NCBI GenBank assembly: GCA_905182645.1
Contig: CAJJCJ010000013.1
Location: 113,001-177,000 of the forward strand
Direction: 5' to 3'
Length of the DNA: 64,000 nucleotides
Source: an uncultured Sulfitobacter sp.
GTDB lineage: Bacteria > Pseudomonadota > Alphaproteobacteria > Rhodobacterales > Rhodobacteraceae
Made by a program: the position numbers and the translations under genes. Position 1 is the first letter of the stretch. Each line of letters starts with the position of its first letter. Positions 55,884-64,000 of the stretch are shown here, piece by piece. Below the pieces are notes generated by a model. The model saw only the letters and a program-made list of their open reading frames with translations. It was not told where the DNA came from and made no database searches.

Positions 55884-56720
55884 ATGAAGCGTATTTACAC
55901 CTACGGTCACGCCCTCGAGCAGCGCAATATTACCGTTGCTGATATTCTCGCCAACAAAGCGAGCGGTACCAAGATGACCCAAGTCACCGCACAAAATGCC
56001 GAAGAAGCAGGGATTATTGCGGATCAAAATATCGACATGATCATCACTGGAAGCGATTGGCTCGTGGACGTGCGAAAAGGCGCACCAACGACCTTTATTA
56101 CCGCCGCATTGTTTGCTGGCCGCTTTATCACGAACGATGAAATTTTGGCGGGCGGGATCAATGCGGCGATGGCGGGTGCGGATTCCGTCTTAACACCCAG
56201 AAGCATGGATGTCGTTGAACTGCTCGCAAAACAGGGGCTGTGCGTGCAGGGCCATGTCGGCATGGTCCCGTCCCTGTCCATTCGTTATGGCGGCATGCGT
56301 ACCATCGGCAAAACGGCATCAGAAGCCTTGGCCGTACTGGACCACATGCGCCGATTGGAAGATGCGGGTGCGTATGGATGCGAGGTCGAATGTGTGGCCC
56401 ACGATGCGTTGGCCGAAATCTGTAAACATACGTCACTTGTTACCAGTTCAATTGGCGCCGGGGCTGCTGGTGACGTGATGTTCTTGTTCTTCGAGGATAT
56501 CTGCGGCGAAACAGAAAATCCGCCACGTCATGCAAAATCATGGGGCGACGGTGCTTCAATTCGCAAACAACTAGATGCTGAACGGCGACGCGCCGTAAAG
56601 GGTTTCCAAGACGCCGTAGTGTTAGGCGCCTACCCCAATGCCGCGCATTCGGTCGCCATGTTGCCCAATGAAAAAGACATCCTTCTGGAAGCGTTAGACA
56701 AAAGAATTCCACAATTGTGA
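55884..56720 (+). CDS. PanB-like (ketopantoate hydroxymethyltransferase fold) enzyme
   Basis: 278 residues from ATG 55884 (CCGGAG site). A TIM-barrel like PanB: TKMTQVTAQNAEEAGIIADQ at the first strand, VQGHVGMVPSLSIRYGGM, the catalytic-Glu segment CEVECVAHDALAEI, and TSSIGAGAAGDVMFLFFEDI. The usual PanB metal-Asp regions are altered (ITGSDWL is retained, the second acid motif is not obvious). A dedicated pantothenate role is therefore doubtful. Operon position after P450 and ferredoxin suggests it acts on a related carbon compound. Confidence 0.75.
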   Translation: MKRIYTYGHALEQRNITVADILANKASGTKMTQVTAQNAEEAGIIADQNIDMIITGSDWLVDVRKGAPTTFITAALFAGRFITNDEILAGGINAAMAGADSVLTPRSMDVVELLAKQGLCVQGHVGMVPSLSIRYGGMRTIGKTASEALAVLDHMRRLEDAGAYGCEVECVAHDALAEICKHTSLVTSSIGAGAAGDVMFLFFEDICGETENPPRHAKSWGDGASIRKQLDAERRRAVKGFQDAVVLGAYPNAAHSVAMLPNEKDILLEALDKRIPQL

Positions 56721-56777
56721 AAGCAAGCAAAAGAATGCGGGGGCCAACCTATTGTCGGAAACGAAAGTGAGCGGACC

Positions 56778-57398
56778 ATGAAAAAGGTCGAAGTGGAACT
56801 AAAGATTGATTTTGTGACTGGTGCCGTCGGGCACCGATTGCGTTTTGGCGGTGGCCGAGGCCAAGACCTTGCAAAAGCAATGGGTTTGCGCGCGGGTAAA
56901 ACGCCCATGATTGTTGATGCGACCGCGGGCCTAGGGCGCGACTCGTTTCTGTTGGCGTCACTCGGTGCGCAGGTCATATTGATCGAGCGGTCCGAAAAAA
57001 TGCACGCGCTTTTGGTCGAGGGCATGAACCGTGCTGAAAATGAAGGTGGCGAATTTCGCGAAATCATTGGCCGCATGTCGCTTATGAAGGGAGACGCCAA
57101 GGATCTGATCCCCGAGCTGTCAGGCGAGGCAATATTGATTGATCCGATGCACCCTCCGCGTCAAAAATCGGCACTGGTAAAGCGAGAATTACGTCAAGTC
57201 CGCGAGATCGTTGGCACCGATGATGATGCAGCTGATTTGGTGCGTATTGCGCTCGCGCATGCGCAAAACCGCGTTGTGTTAAAGTGGCCCGCGAAGGCTG
57301 ACCCAATTGACGGACTGAAGGCCTGCACACACCAAATACTTGGAAAAACAACGCGGTATGATGTTTTCATGGTGAACAATGAACGCCGCGCAACGTAG
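56778..57398 (+). CDS. rsmJ: 16S rRNA m2G1516 methyltransferase-like protein
   Basis: 206-residue SAM-dependent methyltransferase of the RsmJ family. Signature stretches are DFVTGAVGHRLRFGGGRGQD, the SAM loop VDATAGLGRDSFLLASLGAQ, and IDPMHPPRQKSALVKRELR. It modifies small-subunit rRNA in E. coli. It lacks the longer N-terminus of gammaproteobacterial members. It starts 57 bp after the PanB-like gene, so it may be co-transcribed without being related in function. Confidence 0.9.
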   Translation: MKKVEVELKIDFVTGAVGHRLRFGGGRGQDLAKAMGLRAGKTPMIVDATAGLGRDSFLLASLGAQVILIERSEKMHALLVEGMNRAENEGGEFREIIGRMSLMKGDAKDLIPELSGEAILIDPMHPPRQKSALVKRELRQVREIVGTDDDAADLVRIALAHAQNRVVLKWPAKADPIDGLKACTHQILGKTTRYDVFMVNNERRAT

Positions 57399-57565
57399 GC
57401 GCCAAAACCCCGATGTAATTGGTGCATCGAACACATGATCTTTAATATTGTCATGAAACACTCTCGTATTTCGCTCAAAGCAGCCTCGACAAATAAATTT
57501 CACTTTGATAACAGGGAGCCAACTGAAAATACAAGATTCACCCTAAGATAGATTGATAAAACCAA

Positions 57566-57766
57566 ATGCAGGTTAGTGTTCGCGACAACAATGTCGATCA
57601 AGCCCTTCGGGCTTTGAAGAAAAAGCTTCAGCGCGAAGGTGTATTCCGCGAAATGCGGTTGAAGGAACATTTCGAAAAGCCGTCGGAAAAGAAGGCGCGC
57701 AATAAGGCTGAAGCAATTCGCCGCTCCCGTAAATTGGCACGCAAAAAGTTAGAACGCGAAGGTTGA
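57566..57766 (+). CDS. rpsU: 30S ribosomal protein S21
   Basis: 66 residues with the S21 signature [38 protein letters not shown] and a very basic C-terminus. It binds the 30S platform near the anti-Shine-Dalgarno sequence. A single gene, followed by a terminator. It is the last core gene before the decayed right-hand region. Confidence 0.97.
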   Translation: MQVSVRDNNVDQALRALKKKLQREGVFREMRLKEHFEKPSEKKARNKAEAIRRSRKLARKKLEREG

Positions 57767-57796
57767 TTTAGATCATACTTTCGCTCTGATATATTT

Positions 57797-57830
57797 ATCT
57801 CCCTTGCCGACCGGCGGGGAGATATTTTGG
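57797..57830 (+). terminator. Terminator after rpsU
   Basis: ATCTCCC (57797-57803) pairs with GGGAGAT (57817-57823), followed by ATTTTGGTTTT. 30 bp after the stop. Confidence 0.75.
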
Positions 57831-58029
57831 TTTTCGAACTTAAACTGACTTCGCGTAGCTAATGTTGAATGCATCTGCGTTGCTCGCCCGAACACATGGC
57901 AAGAATTTTTTTGCAGTGAACCGGCTTTCCAAAGTTTCAAATACTCTCGATTGGTCGGCTCTAGTTTCAAGTCATGCGGTATTCACACCGTGCGGCATAG
58001 ATTACTTCAAAAGCGCCTCCAGCACCCAA

Positions 58030-58468
58030 TCAATTGTGTTGACGTACGAATGCTGCGATGTCTGATGCTGGCCGTGCACCTGACAGTCGCGCGAGCTCTT
58101 GGCCTTTGGCATAGAGGATCAACAAGGGAATACCCCTAATCTGCAATCGCTGCGAAATGGCGGGGTATTGTTCAGTGTAAATCTTCGCGAACCGAGCCTT
58201 GAAACGTAGCAATTTGGCTGCTTTCGCGAACTCTGGCGCCATCGTTTGACACGGACCGCACCAAGGGGCCCTGTAGTCCACAATTAGCGGCAAACCATCA
58301 AACCGCGTTGCTTTATCGTGGGTTTGCGCGTCAATCGATGTAACGTCCCCACCAGCCAGCAACATAGCGCATTTTGCACATTTGGGCCTCTGACTCTAAC
58401 ATGGCCAAAGGCACACGGTTAGCTTGCCCGCATGACAAGCACGCCAATCTGACGGCATCTTTCGCCAT
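58030..58468 (-). pseudogene. trxC: Thioredoxin 2 with a frameshift
   Basis: TrxC-type thioredoxin. The frame from ATG 58468 reads MAKDAVRLACLSCGQANRVP with the first zinc CxxC. One extra base near 58395 breaks it. The next frame continues PKCAKCAMLLAGGDVTSIDA with the second CxxC and the thioredoxin fold with active site APWCGPCQTMAPEF. The thioredoxin domain alone could be made from ATG 58365 (111 residues). The lesion removes the N-terminal zinc ribbon from the product. Confidence 0.8.
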
Positions 58469-58661
58469 TGCTCGCCCTCTCTGCACAGTGATTTTGCAAA
58501 TCAGAAAGTACCAGAAACTTCTGCTGGATACAGTAAAATCTTGGAAACGACATTTCCGGGTCCAATGCTACCTATCGATAGAAGCAATTTTCCTCACTTA
58601 AAACTTCTGTGTCTACAAAAAGAAGACGTTCGACGTTCCATTCAGATTGGACGATGAGCAT

Positions 58662-59012
58662 TCATACTGTACCGGTTTGAAAACTGCGCATCGGGCGGGC
58701 GCCACGGAATTTCGTTTTTAGGACGGGTTTGACTGGGCGCACGATGTCTCCACTGTGCGATGCCTCACATAAGGCGTGGTGCGCCGCTTCAATATCGTCC
58801 TCCCCCTGCAAAATCGTGATTGGGGCATACTTTCCCTTTATACGCGCGCTTAATACGGCATCTTTGACAGGGGCTTCTGGGCGACGAATGAAAACACTTT
58901 CAATATCACCCAAAGCGTAATGTGTGACGATCCGCGCATTGCCCTTTGAATTCAACTTACATACCCAGAACTTTTTCTTGAGCTTGTCAACGGATGCGGT
59001 CGCCCAATGCAT
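58662..59012 (-). CDS. Hypothetical basic protein
   Basis: 116 residues from ATG 59012, no signal or membrane helix. Basic at both ends, with FWVCKLNSKGNARIVTHYAL near the start and an acidic EDDIEAAHHALCEASHSGD segment. No ribosome site is evident. I do not recognise the family. G+C matches the core more than its surroundings. Confidence 0.5.
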   Translation of the reverse strand: MHWATASVDKLKKKFWVCKLNSKGNARIVTHYALGDIESVFIRRPEAPVKDAVLSARIKGKYAPITILQGEDDIEAAHHALCEASHSGDIVRPVKPVLKTKFRGARPMRSFQTGTV

Positions 59013-59174
59013 TGGCGCAGAGACACGTGATGCAAGGCAAGGCCGTCGCGATGCTTGGCGGGATTTTAATAGAGCGACCGAAAGTCGTGGTGGTAGTGTT
59101 GGAAATTATTGCCTAATCGGCCTTACCTGCTAATCAGCCCGCCGAACGAGACAGACGGGAGGTAATCCCCCATT

Positions 59175-59540
59175 TTAGAGGGACGAGTTTACTTGATTTT
59201 GCAGTGGGTATTTTATTGAAATAATTGCGCCCTTACTCAATGGCTCGATATTGAATTCCGCTGATACTGATTTGGCCTGATTAATCATATTTTGTATTCC
59301 ATTACCCAGTTTATCTTTTACTGAAAGATGTCGCCCCTCGCTGTTTTCTATTTCTATATGGAACATATTAAATTCTGTTGACCAAAAACGTAATGATATT
59401 TTTTTGAATTTGCGCGTGCTGAAGCATTATTAACAGCTTCTTGCATTATCCTGAAAAGTTGTAGATTTGAGATAACGCAGTCAAAATGTTCTGGCTGTAA
59501 TTTAGTCTGATCAAATTCAATCTGGATACCAGTATAACGG
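59175..59540 (-). pseudogene. C-terminal remnant of a sensor histidine kinase
   Basis: Minus-strand reading shows LQLFRIMQEAVNNASARANS, the N box of a HisKA_3/NarX-type kinase. A run of seven A at about 59400 shifts frame, then KKISLRFWSTEFNMFHIEIE and LGNGIQNMINQAKSVSAEF give the end of the HATPase domain. The sensor and dimerisation parts are gone. Confidence 0.7.
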
Positions 59541-60013
59541 TGCTAATCTTGTGGCAGGAGAGCGGAGCTTCTGTCGATACCTGCTATTATGGGGCGTTAC
59601 GGTGATCCTGCACGACCGTAACGGGGTAAAGTCGTTAAAATCAACGCCCCGTTTCGGATGTTACGATGTTGCGCATCTTTCAATTTATTATACGTTTCAG
59701 AGTATAATATATACATACGTGTAAGGGCTTGAGTGATTAGGGCTTTTCGTAACACATAGCAAAGCGATTTAGTCCGTTGAATTTTAACGATTAATTAATT
59801 CCAGTTGCAAAAGCGTTTCGTAACATTTTGTGAGGCGCAACAAGTACTCTTGGAAGTATCCCAAAAGATGTCTGTGGATATAGCAATACTGGTTCTAGTA
59901 GCACTATAAGGTCGCTATCAAACCGACCGTGACGACACCCCCCCGACTTGGCCGACTTGGCCGACATGACAGCTATCTAGCTGTAACTGAGGAGGCAGAC
60001 ATGGGCGTTTGAC
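59541..60013. other. AT-rich gap with one hairpin
   Basis: No gene. CGTTACGGT (59595-59603) pairs with ACCGTAACG (59615-59623). A small tandem repeat of GACTTGGCC lies at about 59944-59964. Confidence 0.5.
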
Positions 60014-60831
60014 GGTGCTGTCAGACGAATGCGAACCAGTCTATGCAAGGACAATGGAGCTACCCTTTATGCCATGCCCAAGTGACGCCACTCAGCGAGA
60101 GCGGCAACGCCGTTAAGCTTGAAGTTTTCTCGGCTGTAGAGGTGGCGTTCCTGGTTGAAATGATTGTGGACCGAAGAGTGGATGGAGACGGATTTCTGCA
60201 ATGTTCGCGCTCGTCTGAAGCGCAGCATCGTCCGCTCTCTTCGTCGAAAAGGCTGATGTGAATTCTCGGCCCTGTTGTTCAGCCAGCGGCCGGTTTTCTG
60301 TTTGTCCACATTGCTGATGACCTTCATCGCAGCGCCGTAAGACCGCAGTAGATCGGTCATGATGACATATGCTGAACCATATCATTTTATTGTTTTTCTG
60401 TGGAATTTCAATGCTGCTTTTCGATCTCGGCGCTTCGTAACGTAGCTTTCCAACACTTCGCTTTCGTGATCCACAGCCCGCCAGAGATAGTGGGTTTCTC
60501 CGTTGATTTTTACGAACACTTCGTCCAAGTGCCATTGCCAATTCGAATGAGTGCGAAGGTGCTGAACCCGTTTTCTTCGGATCTCCGCGGCAAACAACGT
60601 GCCAAACATGTTCCACCAAAATCGAACCGTCTCGTGGCTGATCTCGATGCCGCGTTCGTGCAGCAGATCCTCCACATTTAGGAGTGAAAGTGGATAGCAC
60701 ACATACATCATAACCGCCAGGCGGATGATTTCAGGAGAAGTCTTTAAGTAGAGCAATGGCGAAGGTTTTGTCATCCACAAATGCTGCTAAACCGCCCTAC
60801 CCTGTTCAAGTCAGTTTATTCTGACAGTGCC
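60014..60831 (-). mobile_element. IS6-type insertion sequence, copy 2
   Basis: 818 bp with imperfect ends GGTGCTGTCAGAC and, at the right, CTGACAGTGCC. The best preserved of the IS6 copies here, and the reference used for the other remnants. No 8-bp duplication seen. Confidence 0.85.
60067..60780 (-). pseudogene. IS6-type transposase with one nonsense codon
   Basis: About 237 residues in one frame, interrupted only by TGA at 60382-60384 after RKTIK. The family expects Arg there (KTIK-R-YGSAYVI), so CGA to TGA explains it. The N-terminal half has SPEIIRLAVMMYVCYPLSLL and WHLDEVFVKINGETHYLWRA with the first Asp. The C-terminal half begins MTDLLRSYGAAMKV with the second Asp and has NNRAENSHQPFRRRER with the Glu. 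Confidence 0.85.
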
Positions 60832-60991
60832 GACGGAGATACTTAGCACAACTATACAGCCCCACTCAGCAACCTATTTAACGACTACCGCTTGCAATTA
60901 ATCAGATGGGCTGAAAAATATCTTAATTAATGCTGCCTTTATACTAAGAATCCTGACGACGAAAAAATTGCATATTCTTTATGCTTAAAAA

Positions 60992-61450
60992 ATGGATAGC
61001 CATATGAAGCTGATACCATCGCAATCAATTATGTCTTTTCTTACTTATGCTGGGTTAATCCCCTTTTTGTTTGGCGCAGTATTGCTCACAACAGGTGTTG
61101 GGACGCAGAATTTAAGCATTAACATCCAGAATTTATTGAGCGTGTATGGTCTTGTGATTAGTTCATTCCTGGCTGGCACTGTATGGGGACAGCAGGTGAA
61201 CAGAAATAGCGGGTTTCAACTCTATCTGCTCTTCTGTAGCAACGCTATTCCATTGGCGCTCTGGGCTGCGTTCGTAATGTTAAGCTTCACGAGCTTGATG
61301 ATAGCTTATGTTATAGCTTTTCTGGTTTTACTTCTAATCGACTACCAATTGAACCAGAATGGTATGAGCAATGATAATTATTTTAAGCTGCGCTTGAGGG
61401 TGACGTTCATAGTCGTTTTGGCCATTGGAATTTCAGCTTTGGCTGGATAG
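60992..61450 (+). CDS. DUF3429-like membrane protein
   Basis: 152 residues with five hydrophobic segments, starting FLTYAGLIPFLFGAVLL and continuing LSVYGLVISSFLAGTVWGQQ, which resembles the DUF3429 family. ATG 60992 or 61004 are possible; neither has a strong site. It lies between two IS regions and appears intact. Function of the family is unknown. Confidence 0.65.
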   Translation: MDSHMKLIPSQSIMSFLTYAGLIPFLFGAVLLTTGVGTQNLSINIQNLLSVYGLVISSFLAGTVWGQQVNRNSGFQLYLLFCSNAIPLALWAAFVMLSFTSLMIAYVIAFLVLLLIDYQLNQNGMSNDNYFKLRLRVTFIVVLAIGISALAG

Positions 61451-61512
61451 CTGATTTTATTGATGTCCTAGGCCTTATTTGAAGCTCGAACCTCTAAGCT
61501 TTGATGTCACAA

Positions 61513-61887
61513 AGCCCTGCCAGACACAAAATTTAAGGACCAACGTTCGCCTGGCCGCAGGGCGACTGGCATCGGCGTTCATGACCCACGCGCTCGTTTG
61601 CGGCCCCTTAGTCGCTTCACGCCCAGTCTTTCCTCACAGTAGAGGCGATACAGTTTCTTATGATTCTTGGTCATTCCTTTGCGTTCCGAAAGCTCGTCGA
61701 TCCGGCGATAGCCGAACCGACGCCGCTTGCTGGCAATCGCCTTCATCTCTTCGCAAACTTCTGAATTATCCGGCGGCTGATCGCGCCAGACGGTCTTGGA
61801 ATCGACACCGACAAGCCTGCAGGCTCGACGTTGTGAGATATCATGATCTCGCATCGCCTTGCGTGCTGCAGCCCGCCGCACATTCGG
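61513..61887 (-). pseudogene. IS3-family OrfB fragment
   Basis: Minus-strand frame reads KAMRDHDISQRRACRLVGVD, RRRFGYRRIDELSERKGM and RLRGRKRARGS, then TGA, then TPMPVALRPGERWSLNFVSG in the same frame. The stop is again a likely CGA-to-TGA change. It is cut at its 5' side by the left end of the neighbouring IS3 element at 61888. Confidence 0.8.
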
Positions 61888-61941
61888 TGAAGTGGTCCGG
61901 CAAATTCGGACAGCGTGCTAAGATGTATCCAACACGAATGA

Positions 61942-62280
61942 ATGGATACGAGAATGACAAAACGACGGAACTTTTCAGACCAGTTTAAAGCCGCTGTGGC
62001 GCTTGAAGCGCTGCGCGGTGACAAGACGGTTCAAGAGATTGCGGCCAAGCGGCAGCTCCACCCAACGCAGGTGAGCACATGGAAACGTCAGGCGATTGAA
62101 GGCAAGGCAGGCGTATTCTCAGACAAGGTCAAAAAAGCTGAGAACAAGGACGGCGAGATCAATGAGCTGCACACCAAGATTGGTCAGCTGGTGGTGGAGA
62201 ATGGTACGGGGGCTTGCGCGGCCCGCTGGGGCCACGTCCCCCTAGCTTTGTCACAAAGGCTAAAGTCGGTGAGCCTGTAA
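61942..62280 (+). pseudogene. IS3-family OrfA, frameshifted
   Basis: Starts MDTRMTKRRNFSDQFKAAVA with the helix-turn-helix TVQEIAAKRQLHPTQVSTWK and INELHTKIGQLVVEN. After that the frame is lost; ACAARWGHVPLA is not family sequence. About the last 10 expected residues are missing. Confidence 0.8.
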
Positions 62281-62292
62281 AACTGCCGCGAG

Positions 62293-63188
62293 ATGATCCG
62301 CAAAGAGAACACAAAACTGAGCCTGACGCGCCAGTGTAAGCTGCTCAAGATCAGCCGTTCGTCGATCTATTACACACCAGTTGGGGTGAACGCGGAGACG
62401 CTTAAGTCAGGTTGAGTTGCTAAAGCAATTCAACCGAGATGCATGAGATTGATCGGATATTTACGAAATACTCGTTCTTCTGAAGCCGTAAGATAGCAGC
62501 CTATTTACCCCAGTCAGGGTTCTCGCGGGTCGTCATCGTGTTCGTCGCCTGTTGAACATCATGGATTGCAGACCATTCACTGCCCGGCAGTGCATGTTTA
62601 CATGCATGAGAGGGTACAAGGGACCAAATATCAGCAAGAAGCATCCTCAACCTCGGATCTATCCATACCTGCTGAGAAAGCTCGCAATCACGCGGCCCAA
62701 TCAGGTTTGGTGCAGCGACATCACCTACATCCCCGTCAAGAACGGCTTTGTGTATCTGGTGGCAATCATGGATTGGGCGACCCGTAAGGTTTTGACCTGG
62801 CGGCTTTCCAATACGTTGGATGCCAGCTTTTGCGTTGAGGCGTCTGGAGGAGGCTATCGCCCGATATGGCAAGCCAGAGATCATGAATACGGACCAGGGC
62901 AGCCAATATACAGGCGCTGGCTGGATCACGACTTTGACCAACGCTGACATCAAAATCTCAATGGATGGGCGAGGCCGCTATCTCGACAACATCTTCATCG
63001 AACGCCTGTGGCGATCCCTGAAGCAGGAGGCCGTTTATCTGCATGAAATCACCGACGGCTTCCAAGCAAAACGGATCATCGATAACTGGATTGAGTTCTA
63101 CAACTCAGAGCGCCCTCACACGGCCCTTGATAAGCGCACTCCGGACATCGCATACTTCGGCCAAGCGGAGACACGAAAAGCGGCATGA
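62293..63188 (+). pseudogene. IS3-family OrfB, frameshifted
   Basis: Begins MIRKENTKLSLTRQCKLLKI, is disrupted between about 62410 and 62600, then resumes with RIYPYLLRKLAITRPNQVWC and SDITYIPVKNGFVYLVAIMD (first catalytic Asp). A second shift near 62850 leads to NTDQGSQYTGAGW (second Asp) and IFIERLWRSLKQEAVYLHEI (Glu). All catalytic acids survive but the gene is not translatable as one protein. Confidence 0.85.
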
Positions 63189-63289
63189 ACACACACCAGA
63201 TGCACCTTAGCCAAGCCGCAAAACTGTCTGAATTGGTGGGACCACTTCACGAGGCTATTGTCAATTCGAATGAACAGGAAGTTTTAGAA

Positions 63290-63553
63290 CCCGTTTCGTC
63301 GAATTTCAGCCACAAACATTGGGCCAAATCTGTTCCACCAGAAACGGACTGACCCGTGGCTAATATCAATACCGCGTTCGTGTAGCAGCTCTTCCACATT
63401 TCGAAGCGAAAGTGGGTAACTCACAAACATCATAATCGCCAAGCGAATGATTTCGGGAGACGTATCGAAGTACTTAAATGGGTCGCGTTTTGCCATCTGG
63501 TGACGCTAGGTGTGCCTCTTGCACACTTCAACCAATTTTACTCTGACAGTGCC
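63290..63553 (-). mobile_element. IS6-type right-end fragment
   Basis: Holds the transposase N-terminus in frame from ATG 63496 (KRDPFKYFDTSPEIIRLAIM, then NVEELLHERGIDISHGSVRF, to about residue 68) and the right terminus TCTGACAGTGCC at 63542-63553. The rest is deleted; the loss of similarity lies about 40 bp from the IS3 right end. Confidence 0.75.
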
Positions 63554-64000
63554 CCTTTCCCAATTCAAGTCAGTTTGTTTAACAGAACCGTCAAATTCTG
63601 ACTTCCACCCGTTCCCGTACCTACCGCGCCAGTTTCCAGCCTCCTGGCAACGGTCCAAGATACGTCGTGGTAGAGCCCATAAGAAAGCATGTTGCTGCCG
63701 TTCGTCAGGCGTATCATGAATCAAAAATCACTTGTCCACGGATGCTGGTAAACGCATTTTATGCTGCAGTGCAGTCAATCCCAAGAGGGGAATAGTTCAA
63801 GAGAAATTACCAAAAAAAAGTCACAATTTTTGCATGTGCGCTTATGTCGCAAGTTACATCAAAACGAAGCACAAATAACTTCTAAATTACTTTTTTGGTC
63901 AAACTTAACCTTGCATATACCTGCGTGTGTCATCTTGTCTGACTTGTATGCCATTGAATACATCCCAATCAAGCTACCCTAAATAAGGTTAATACCATTG
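63554..64000. other. Window end, no gene seen
   Basis: No coding region with a plausible start or family resemblance in 447 bp. Two A-rich runs near 63810. Confidence 0.4.

Larger units (their letters stand above)
61888..63249 (+). mobile_element. Degenerate IS3-family element
   Basis: 1,362 bp bounded by TGAAGTGGTCCGGCAAATTC at the left and its imperfect inverse, ending TGGTGGGACCACTTCA, at the right. Contains broken orfA and orfB. Its left end abuts an older opposed IS3 fragment. Confidence 0.85.

Noticed and set aside
57862..58065. A 67-residue plus-strand frame after rpsU
   Set aside because: It overlaps the 3' end of the trxC coding region antisense and has no ribosome site or homology.

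Overview
The window looks like a chromosome segment of a marine alphaproteobacterium of the Roseobacter group (Rhodobacteraceae). Evidence: the phoR-pstSCAB-phoU-phoB order, rpsB-tsf, yicC-gmk, a 3-hydroxybutyrate dehydrogenase, a TupABC tungstate importer, a two-gene carboxy(nor)spermidine route, and alphaproteobacterial codon use. The very high load of IS remnants and freshly broken genes resembles the polar genus Octadecabacter; that genus is an inference.

Layout. 1-29.4 kb is mostly conserved chromosome. It holds bdhA; a minus-strand run (DUF4198, psuK, psuG, DUF502, lysE); a HupE/UreJ membrane protein; rpsB-tsf; a dead tandem-repeat protein gene; a LuxR-type regulator; tupBCA; an FAD/GcvT demethylase-like oxidase; an SDR; an FAH-family hydrolase; gnd; the complete Pho regulon with a Pho box; and yicC-gmk-gamma carbonic anhydrase-PLP lyase. 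29.9-40.2 kb is a first accessory block, lower in G+C. IS6-type end scars lie near its left edge and at 37981. Its contents include small unknown genes, pseudoazurin, a MAPEG protein, IS3 and resolvase debris, an htpG with one frameshift, and an intact tyrosine integrase. 40.3-42.7 kb returns to core: a histidine kinase, a frameshifted metallo-hydrolase and tRNA-Asn.

42.70-51.33 kb is a genomic island in the 3' end of tRNA-Asn. A 17-bp copy of the tRNA end lies at both edges, and a matching triple CGGTAC arm repeat lies inside each edge. The integrase is broken by a frameshift and a downstream IS3 element. The cargo is a minus-strand series of very small genes (membrane proteins, a lipoprotein, secreted proteins including a pentapeptide-repeat protein), a serine resolvase with inverted repeats upstream, and a DCC-family thiol protein. 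51.5-57.8 kb is core or metabolic: carboxynorspermidine synthase and decarboxylase, a P450/[2Fe-2S] ferredoxin/PanB-like operon followed by rsmJ, and rpsU. 57.9-64 kb is decaying: a frameshifted trxC, a histidine-kinase fragment, two IS6 relics, an IS3 element next to an older opposed IS3 relic, and one DUF3429-like membrane protein.

Two themes stand out. First, single-base lesions have broken several otherwise healthy genes (htpG, the MBL hydrolase, trxC, integrase, transposases), so the genome is either decaying or contains sequencing errors. Second, a small CxxC/CxxC zinc-ribbon gene family is scattered through both islands as one intact copy and three broken ones. The P450-ferredoxin-PanB-like cluster is the most promising uncharacterised pathway. 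No CRISPR array, canonical anti-phage system or rRNA gene was seen.
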